From positions 37,857 to 61,656 of the forward strand of contig KN884746.1 in NCBI GenBank assembly GCA_000934455.1: 23,800 nucleotides of DNA, in the 5' to 3' direction. Made by a program: the position numbers and the translations under genes. The notes beneath the pieces are model-generated. The model searched no databases, had not been told where the DNA came from, and saw nothing but the letters and a program-made list of their open reading frames with translations. Below, piece by piece: positions 1 through 9,000 of this stretch (positions are counted from its first letter, which is position 1; each line of letters starts with the position of its first letter). The DNA is from Apostichopus parvimensis (lineage: Eukaryota; Echinodermata; Holothuroidea; Aspidochirotida; Stichopodidae).

Positions 1-794
1 CAACCCGGGGTCAGGGGTTAATCGCTAATGTCCATTTGTCCGAGAGTAATGACAAATGAGGTATTTAGTAAAAATCGACAATGACTGAAATTCCATAAGT
101 TGAACAAATTATGGCGGCGCTGTTTCCATTGAGAACAAATAGAATTTCCTAGAGAAAGTCACTACATATGGACTATGGTCATACAGTAGGCATACGATAA
201 ATTGGTAATAGTAAGGGAATTCATGTTTTTCAAAGGATAACACTGATGGCAATCTAACTGATTTTGCTCAGCTGACTAGTTCCAACCTTTAACAATGTCA
301 TTTCATTGAGGGTTTGATCAAATTCTGCCATAAATAGAGAGAATAATACTTGTACAGATTGGGAGTCAAACTGCCAGAAGCAATGAAAAATGTCCAGAAC
401 TCTGCACATGTGCTAAATTCTGCTAGATTGCCGGGTGAAATCATCCACAAAAATGTCTCAGAATATAAAGTTGATGTTTCTTATTTTCACTGTGGGAATT
501 ACATGCCATTTTGGCCATAAAAAATGTAGCAGTGAACAATGTATTTTATTATGTTAAAGTATATAGTTATTTAAGATGTCAGTAGCCTAATTACATTCAA
601 ACCAAAATAGGCCTGTATCCAGGTTCATGGTAACTTCACCTCTGAAGCAATACAAAACAATACAAGGCCAGTCGCAAAATAATAATAAGTGATTCGATGT
701 AAATCTTTTCAAGAATGAAAATGAATGATATAAAATCTTTTGACAGGTCATTGTGTTATGTGGTTTCTCTCTAAAATGGACCTTTCTCAGCTAC
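1..794. other. Unannotated AT-rich left flank
   Basis: I see no exon, no long open frame and no recognisable repeat on either strand. The stretch ends at the (ATT)n run that precedes the LINE fragment. Confidence 0.5.
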
Positions 795-827
795 TGTTAT
801 TATAATTATTATTATTATTATTATTAA
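795..827. repeat. (ATT)n microsatellite
   Basis: A short run of ATT/TTA triplets lies directly before the 5' break of the LINE fragment. Similar ATT runs follow the two copies of an interspersed element near 5.2 kb and 17.1 kb. Confidence 0.8.
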
Positions 828-1733
828 CCAGCATTTAGAACGATATTCACACCCCAAAGAGTGTGCCATAGTGTGTACAAAGAAATATGCGTTCCTCAAG
901 GGGGTCCTCTATCGGCTCTACTTTTCACTATTTACACGGATGAGATACGCTCAGGTTCCAACTGCAATGTTATTAAGTATGCAGATGATACTGCTGTTTC
1001 CTGCAGAATCAGTAAAAGCACACACAGTAAAGATCAAGACGATTATCAGTACTTTATTTCTAGAATTGTTAGCTTGTGTGAGCAGAAAAATCTCATTTTG
1101 AATCCAAATAAATCCAAAGAAATCGTGTTTGAAAATATAAATGTTAAGCACAAAGGTTTATTGAATGTTAAAGAACAGAAAACTATAATTCAGGGCTCGT
1201 GCGTTGAACGTACCTCTTGCACTATGTACCTAGGAGTGTGCATTGACGATAAGTTAACTTTTAAAAATCATATCTCGAAAATGTTAGCTAAAGTGTATTA
1301 TATTGTTTTGACATTAGCATTCACTGTCCCATACTTTTCCAGTGATACAATAGAAAGGGTGTTCGCGGCGTCTGTCTTGCCGATCCTAGTATATGCGGTT
1401 CCAGTATGGTATCATTTTGTACACGTTAAAGATAAGAGAAGAATAAGAAGTTTTCTTAAATTTTGTTCAAAAATTTTAAGGCTTAATTATGAGAATCTAG
1501 TACATAGAGTCAATGAATCTGCTAGGAAAGTATTTATACGACTTGTCAAAAATATTCAAACTTCTAACGAACATCCTCTACATTCCAAGCTCAACTCTCT
1601 GTGCAATAAAACAAATTATAATTTGAGAAATCCAAATATCTCGCCATCTTTTAGAATTATACTCTTTAAGAACTTGTTTATTTACAGAGCAGCCCTTTTT
1701 GTACAAAACGGCTCCTTAGATCCTTTATTGTAG
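828..1733 (+). pseudogene. LINE reverse-transcriptase fragment, N-terminus missing
   Basis: The frame is open from the 5' break to TAG at 1731-1733, about 300 residues. Counting from GTG at 861, residues 11-30 carry a VPQGG...LLFTIYTDEI block (reverse-transcriptase motif 4), and residues 40-43 are YADD, the catalytic motif with its aspartate pair. The thumb-like region follows, with NPNKSKEI and YLGVCIDD blocks typical of non-LTR enzymes. No stop or frameshift interrupts it, so the insertion looks fairly young. The fingers, the first catalytic aspartate and any endonuclease are absent, so the fragment cannot be autonomous. Confidence 0.85.
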
Positions 1734-1855
1734 CTTTTTGATAATGTTTTAGAATTTTTACTCTTTAAGAACTCGTTTTATTTACAGAGCAGCCCCTTTT
1801 TGTAAACTGGTAAAGACAGCTTCTTAGATCCTTTGTTGTAGCTTCTTGATAATTT
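1652..1855 (+). repeat. Direct duplication of about 98 bp at the LINE ORF end
   Basis: Bases 1652-1749 (end of the reverse-transcriptase frame plus the stop) are repeated with changes at 1750-1855. Both copies share CTCTTTAAGAACT, TTTACAGAGCAGCCC and CTTAGATCCTTT blocks. The second copy is non-coding because it follows the stop. Confidence 0.85.
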
Positions 1856-2082
1856 TGATAACTTTTGTAACGCTTTTTATGTTTCACTATTAACTTAGTC
1901 TCATAAACTTTTATATGTCTTAACCTGTATTTTGATGTTCTGTATATTGTTATATTTTTATCCTATTTATAAATTTCTCTGTAAATTTATACTGGAATAA
2001 AGAAATGAAATGTATACACATATATATACCTACTGTACATATCTGTATACTGTACATCTGTACACATACACCTGTTTACTTA

Positions 2083-2291
2083 GAAAAAATAAGTCTTCAG
2101 AGATTCATTAAACTACAGACAGATGGAGAGGTCCTAATATGCATTGGTAGAGGGTTCCATTCCCTAGCGGTGGCTGTTCTGAAACGATGCTCACCTGCAA
2201 CACTATTGGAGCATGAAATAGAGAGGCGCGTAGTGTCCCTTGCTGATCTTAGAGTACTGACAGGGGTGTAGAGAGTGATCTTTGTTGCAGT
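2083..2291 (-). mobile_element. LINE ORF2 C-terminal remnant, opposite orientation
   Basis: Read on the minus strand from about 2291, the translation contains TRLSISCSNSVAGEHRF followed by TAREWNPLPMHIRTSPSV. This matches the usual C-terminal end of CR1/jockey-like LINE proteins (pattern F...A...WN.LP..IR...S...F...L). The expected last block, SLKTYFF, is present but in a shifted frame, so the copy is frameshifted. It is not part of the upstream plus-strand LINE. Confidence 0.7.
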
Positions 2292-2294
2292 CAT

Positions 2295-2854
2295 ACTGCG
2301 TCATAAAAACAAGTATTGTTGCTGCAACACAATGCTGTTTTGAAGTTATTTCTGTAGTGAGAAGAATAAACGTTAATTGTCCGTCAATGTTAATGCACTG
2401 CTTGGAAACCTCGTTAACAGATTTTTGGAGGTTTCTGAGGGTTTCTAATTAATTATGTATGTCTAAGTCTTAAATTGGCTTTATTCTATGCTGATGAAAC
2501 AGTTACCCAGCATTGAACTCAGATTGTAATAAAGGTCAAACAGCATGGAGCATATACAGTATCACCAAAAATCCTAACATTCATTGAGCGCTGCTTGCTG
2601 AATTTCTTACCTCTGATGTGTCTTTTATTAGTTCCCTTCAAAGTCTAATCTGTAGCTCCTTATTGCAACTCAATTCACAATAAATTGAATATGAAACAGT
2701 CACTATAATCTGAAATTAATTTTTCTGGCAGTATATAGTGTTCATATATTGTGTATCATTTTCAAAGGCTCTGATTGATTTGAATACTTGAGTTCCTGTT
2801 CCTTCAGAAATGGCAAAACACAGGATCATAGTCTGCCATATTTTCTTTCCACAG
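2295..2854. other. Unannotated stretch upstream of the TPMT-like gene
   Basis: No exon or named repeat is visible. The promoter or first non-coding exon of the methyltransferase could lie here, but no TATA box or initiator stands out. Confidence 0.4.
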
Positions 2855-3016
2855 ATTGTCAAGCGTTTGCAGAAGAAAACCTAGTGGAATCACATCTCCC
2901 TTTATACAAAAGCAGCCAAATAAGATGTCTGAAGAAGAGTTTACATTCACACCAGATGGCTGGGTTAGACTATGGGCAAAAGGCTTTATTGGTTTTCATT
3001 TCAAGATAGTCCATCC
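2855..3016 (+). CDS. tpmt: TPMT-like exon 1 (coding from 2925)
   Basis: The coding part runs from ATG 2925 to the donor CC|GTAAGT at 3017 and ends in phase 2. It encodes MSEEEFTFTPDGWVRLWAKG, then FIGFHFKIVH. The W..LW.KG..GFH pattern matches the TPMT N-terminal region, which supports this start. A pyrimidine tract with AG ending at 2854 suggests that a non-coding exon is spliced to about 2855, giving roughly 70 nt of 5' UTR in this exon. Confidence 0.85.
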
Positions 3017-6000
3017 GTAAGTATGAATAATGTTATCAACACAACAATTGATGGCATATCTTGTCAAAAACCCAAGCTAGTGTGTACAGTATATATATTT
3101 GTGAATGAACACCATGTCGTGGCAACAAATTGACAAATAATTTCATACCATCGTACGTAGAGACGTTTGATTTCTGATCTACGTCAGAAGTGACTCCTTT
3201 GGTATCAAAGCTTAAAGAAGATTTTCACATTGATTTACACAATACCGAAATCACGATTTGGGCATGTTCAGTAACTATTGATAATATAAAAACATGTTTA
3301 GACGAAGAAATGTTAGAGTCAGACAAATTCCCTTTTTTCTTCCTTTTTTCGATGCTATTGTTAACCTACATTTGGTGAAAAATCTGGAAAGTGTAAAGAT
3401 TTATCAGCTTGATTGATTGTAATTTGATTATGAGTTTCGTTTGGTAAGTTATTATATGATATGAACAATCGATTGATTGCACTTGTTTTTTTTTTTGGTT
3501 TTTTTGTCCACTGTAGTCTATCCTCAGCCTCTCCCAATTCATGACCCAGCTGGTGCAGGCCTAGAATTTCACAATGTTAGCAGCTAATCGCTAACATTTG
3601 CAAGTCCTTAAAAAAATCTACTGGTTTAAAATCTGGCATTTTCTCTGAATCAGTTACTCTGCAGGCTTTTGAGAGCAACCCAATAATAATTGCTGAGACC
3701 TACTGTAGCAGTAATACAGGGCTTAAGCGCTCTAGACAGAACTCATAGACCATTGGTTAACCAATGGTCTTAATAATTATTAAACTGACTTATCATCTGT
3801 TTATGTTCTTAATATTCACTGGCAGAAAAATACCAACTACCTTTGTCCATTGTCATTGAGCCAGTAAAATAGCCCAAATTTCAAGGACTGTGATGATGTT
3901 TCAGATATGGATCATTCCATAATTTTAGGGGGTTACAACTAATGAAAGTATCTGTGTGCATCACTAACTAGTACATGATATAAAATCTGTAAAACATTTT
4001 CTTAAAAAGTGTTCTTAAACAGATCACAGCAGATGCCGTGCTTGAGTAAAGCATTGCAAACTAAGTTTAATGCAAGAACATAAATAAACTTGGTCACAAC
4101 TGTAATAGTTAGCCCTGTGTGACTTTTATGTTGGCCCAGTTCTGTATTTAGAGAGCCTTTCAGTCCTCTGTGGTGGATCTTATACATTGATCCTATTTTT
4201 TGTATGCAATACAATATGCAATGAAAACCCCATCACAGAAATGAGCTTTGCCCAGTGACAGAAAGACATGTTGTTGGATTTGAACTGTGTAACAGTACAT
4301 TAATCTCCAATCGCTCTTTTATAGTTAATAATGTCGCTCGTTGGTTTTGTTTACTGTGTTCAGTGACTGAGCAATGCAATATTTGCTTTCCACTGAAGGT
4401 ATTTAATAACAGGGTGTGCTGTATATAAAGATCTTTTGTAAATTTGAAGTGTTTTTGCAGAATCCATATCTCTCTGGAAATGTCAATAACTTCGAATTGA
4501 TTGATTTGATAATAAGTGACCCAAATTTCCCCAATGCTGTACACATAGGAACAAACAAGAACTTAACGTTTGGCTGATGTAGGTAAGATTTGATAATAAG
4601 TGACCGAAATGTTCCCCCAATCCTGTACACATTAGGAACAAAAAAAGAACTTAATGTTTGGCTGATGTAGGTAAGATTTGATAATAAGTGACCCAAATGT
4701 CCTCCAGTCCTATGCACATAGGAACAAAAAAAGAACAATGTTTGGCTGGTGTAGGTGAGATTTGATAATAAGTGACCCAATGTCCCCCAATCCTATACAC
4801 ATAGGAACAAAAAAGAACTTAACGTTTGGCTGATGTAGGTAAGATTTGATAATAAGTGACCCAAATGTTCCCCAATCCTATACACATAGAAACAAAAGAA
4901 AGAACAGCAGGTTTGGCTGATGTAAACAGATATAGTATGTTACTGGAAAGCTTTCCTTTCCTGTGATGAAGAAAACTATTTGCTGTGCTGGAAAACATTT
5001 GTGTCTTAGTAATCTGGCATCTTATATATGAATATATATATATCTTATATATATCTTATGAAATGACTTTCTAAATTGAAAAGATTCCAAATTTGAGTTA
5101 AAATGTTGAATTGGAAGCTACCCGACGTGTAAGTTTTAATCCAAAAGCCCTTGCGGGTTTCTCCCACATTTGTGGTCGCTTAAGCGTCGTAAAAATAACT
5201 GCTGATATTTATTATTATTATTATGATATATTATTATTATTATACCTTCAAGTACATACTATTCCAAGTTTTTCATTCAGAGTCTTGAGTCAAGAGTCCC
5301 ATCTTTGCATCAGTGATGAGAAAACTAATCAAAGCATCCTTTTGTACACTACACAAAGTTACACAAAGGGAACACTTACTATGTTGCAAGTTTTCCTATA
5401 TGCTATAACACTTGAATATGACTTTTGCTTTTTTTTTTTATCTCCTCAGAGTGATCAAGGAGTTCCATTCTTGGCTTTTAGACGGTAAAACTAATCAGAG
5501 GATCTTCTTACCATTGTGTGGGAAATCTCTAGATATGCTGTGGTAAGATGATTTAAGTGTAAAAATGGTATCTTCTTTTATTAATTCCTCATTACTGATT
5601 AAATGCTAACTAAGGGGTGTCTTGGCCCTATCCATGGGATGTCCTTCAAAGGGTATTCTAGTCCTGTCCATAGGATTTCCTTCAAAAGGTATTCTAGTCC
5701 TGTCCATAGGAAGTCCCTCAAAGAGTATTCTAGTCCTGTCCATAGGATTTCCTTCAAAGGGTATTCTTTCTAGTCCTATTCATAGGATGTCCTTAAAAGG
5801 GTATTCTAGTCCTGTCCATAGGATTCCTTGCAACAGGTATTCTAGTCCTATCCATGGGATGTCCTTCAAAGGATATTCTAGTCCTATCTATAGGATTTCC
5901 ATCAAAGGGTATTCTAGTCCTGTCAATAGGATGCCCTTCAAAGGGTACTGTAGTCCTGTCCAGTAGGCTGTCCTTGAAAGGGTATTCTGATCCTATCAGT

Positions 6001-9000
6001 AGGATGTCCTTGAAATGCTATTCTAGTCCTGCCCATAGGATGTCCTTCAAAGGGTATTCTAGTCCTGTCCAATGTGTCTATAAGATTTCCTGCAAAGGGT
6101 AATCTAGTCCTGTCCATAGGATTTCCTTGCAAAAGGTATTCTAGTCCTATCCATAGGATTTCCTGCAAAGAGTATTCTAGTCCTGTCAATGGGATGTCCT
6201 TCAAAGATTCGGTAGTCCTGTCCTTAGGCTGTCCTTGAAAGGATATTCTGGTCCTATCCATAGGATTTCCTGCAAATAGTATTCTAGTCCTGTCCATAAG
6301 AAGTCCTTAAAAGGGGTTTGTAGACTTTCCATAGGGTGTTCTTCCAAGAGGAACAGGAACAGTGGCAGACTAACCCATCGGGCAAATGTGTGGTACCTGA
6401 GAGCAGTACCAGGAGGTATGGGGGGGGCGGGGAAGGGGTGTAAAGGGGTACAATGACCTTCTTTTTTTCTTTCTATTCTCTGAGCCAGGTCAGGTTACCC
6501 ATCTGGAATGTTTCTTATTTCATTGGAACTAATTCCTCTGCAGGTTAGCTAAACAGGGTCACCAGGTCGTAGGTGTGGATTGCGTCGACCAAGCAGCCAA
6601 GGAATTTTTTGAAGAAAACAAGATTCAATACACCGTTAATGACATACAAGGAATAGAAGGTGGAAAGCTCTTTAAGGTTTGTGAGTTATATCATTCTTTT
6701 CAAACAAATTTTACAATTCAAGTGAACAAGTTGCTGATTATTGGAGATTGAAGTAGTTTCCCTCTAGTTACGATTCAGCAGCAACAATAGAGAATTCTGT
6801 AGAATGAAAAGTTTACATTGACTAAAAGTTGAAGAAAGAAGTAAAAGAAAGTTACAATAGAAGAAGTGAAATGTGTATATGGAAAGAATCTGGTAATGAA
6901 ATTAATTTTATAATTTAATTGGGGGAGTGTGGGGCAGGGGGATGTGGCCATAATGTAAAGTTGGATTTTAAATATCACTCTTTGATATCTTCTTACAGAG
7001 TGCCGATGGAAAGATTGAATTTTATGTCTGTGACTTTTTCAAAATTTCCAGGTAAAGTCTGTTTCTTTGTTGATTGCTTGATGTTCAATATTGTATCATC
7101 ACATGCATTCATTTATTTTGTATATCTAGACATAATACACATATACATGCATATAAATACATACGCACATACGTAGGTAAATACATTCAAAAGTACACAC
7201 ACTTGTACATGACACTAGAAAAGCATTCAAATATTAATTGAAGCTATCGACCTTGTTTCATGAAATCCACCATTTTCTTTTCTTCTTTTCCCCTTTTAAG
7301 ATAGCCACTTTAACATTACAAGTTTGAACTTAAATACCAAACTTTCGAAACAAAACAGAAATGCACTTAATACCACGGTGTGAAGTTGAAATAACCAGTG
7401 TTAGCATAAAATGATTTACAGTGTGGAGATGGAAGTTAATGCTATGTGTTTTTTAAATCAATGTGTAGCCACACAATTTTGAGGCCATTATCATAATTTA
7501 CTCTTATTTGTGAGCCTCAGTTTAATGCAAAAGGCTCCTTTAGAAAGCTAAGTCCAACTGATAAATTTCCATACAGTGGGAAGTACACAGCTCCCAGATT
7601 TTAACATATTGAAAACCTTGTAGACATAATAACTTCAAAATTTGTATAAAGTTCATATTTGACATGGAAGTCAACATTAGTGCAAAACTTTGCTTTCAGC
7701 CAATAATCAACACTTTAAAATCTTGTTTGCAGTCTTGTATTTTCATGGATGATAACGTATTAATTGTAGCAATGAATCATGGAGACTAGTGGCTCTTCTG
7801 GTTTCGTATTTTCATTATTCCATAGTTTGGCTTTCCAGTAAATAACAAATCTTTAAAGTGATCATAACAAGTTACTATACAATATAGCAGACCCACCAAA
7901 TCATTACCGTCATCCGTATGGCTCTCAAATTCAAATAAGGATCACTGATCAAACTTCAGCCCCCTCATCACAAACAGTGCTCGTTGTCTGGAAATAAGTT
8001 ACAGAGTTAGAACCAATCCAGAAAGTACCTTTTTGAAACATTTGAGCAGTTTTATTAGTTTGGTACATGTACATACTATAGACTTTAACTGAATATGCTA
8101 GAAATTCAAATAACAGTCACTGATCAAACTTCAGCCCCCTCATCACAAACAGAACTCGTAGTCTGGAAATAAGTTAGAGAGTTAGAGCCATCCAGAAAGT
8201 ACTTTTTGAAACTTTTGAGCAGTTTTATAAGTTTGGTACATGTACATACTATAGACTTTTACTGAATAAACTAGAAATTGAAATTATTGTCATTGATCAA
8301 ACACAAACGGTGCTCATTGTCTGGAAATAAGTTAGAGAGTTGGAACCAATCCAGAAAGTACTTTTTGAAACTTTTGAGCAGTTTGATAAGTTTGGTACAT
8401 GTACATACTATAGACTTTTACTGAATAAACTAGAAATCCAAATAACAGTCACTGATCAAACTTCAGCCCCCTCATCACAAACAGTGCTCGTTGTCTGGAA
8501 ATAAGTTACAGACTTAGAACCATCCAGAAAGTACTTTTTGAAACTTTTGAGCAGTTTTATAAGTTTGGTATGTATGTAAATACTATAGACTTTTACTGAA
8601 TATACTAGAAACTCAAATAACAGTCACTGATGAAACTTCAGCCCCCTCATCACAAACAGTGCTTGTTGTCTGGAAATAAGTTAGAGAGTTAGAACCATCC
8701 AGAAAGTACCTTTTTGAAACTTTTGAGCAGTTTCATAAGTTTGGTACATGTACATACTACAGACTTTTACTGAATATTTGGAGGAAGGAAAGTTAGGTAG
8801 ATGTTGTTGACCTCAGTGCATGGCCATCATGCTCTGATCAGAGTTAGATACAGTGGGTCAAAATATTAAAATTTACACATAGTACCAAAATCGGTAGACA
8901 ACCTGTTAATTATGTCTTATTTTTAAGGTTATCTTTTTCTTTGGGGGGAGGGGGGGGGGGGGTTCTTTTATAGGTGTTAAGGTTTCTATTTTCTGTGTTG

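Larger units (their letters stand above)
828..2010 (+). mobile_element. 5'-truncated non-LTR retrotransposon (LINE)
   Basis: The fragment begins abruptly after an ATT run, inside a reverse-transcriptase domain, and ends in an A-rich tail with AATAAA near 1996 and an AAATG-like terminus. It contains the downstream half of the reverse-transcriptase reading frame and then a 3' untranslated part of about 270 bp. Loss of the 5' part is the usual outcome of incomplete target-primed reverse transcription. No clear target-site duplication was seen. The family resembles jockey/CR1-type LINEs, but the clade cannot be fixed without a search. Confidence 0.8.

Noticed and set aside
4233..4780. Minus-strand frames of 103 and 125 codons
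   Set aside because: They overlap or lie within the 84-bp tandem array and intron 1, with repeated peptides and no domain.
5111..5488. Plus-strand 125-codon frame
   Set aside because: It runs through the interspersed element, intron sequence and out-of-frame exon 2; the true exon uses another frame.
5622..6297. Open frames of 82-119 codons on both strands
   Set aside because: They are translations of the 36-bp minisatellite inside intron 2.
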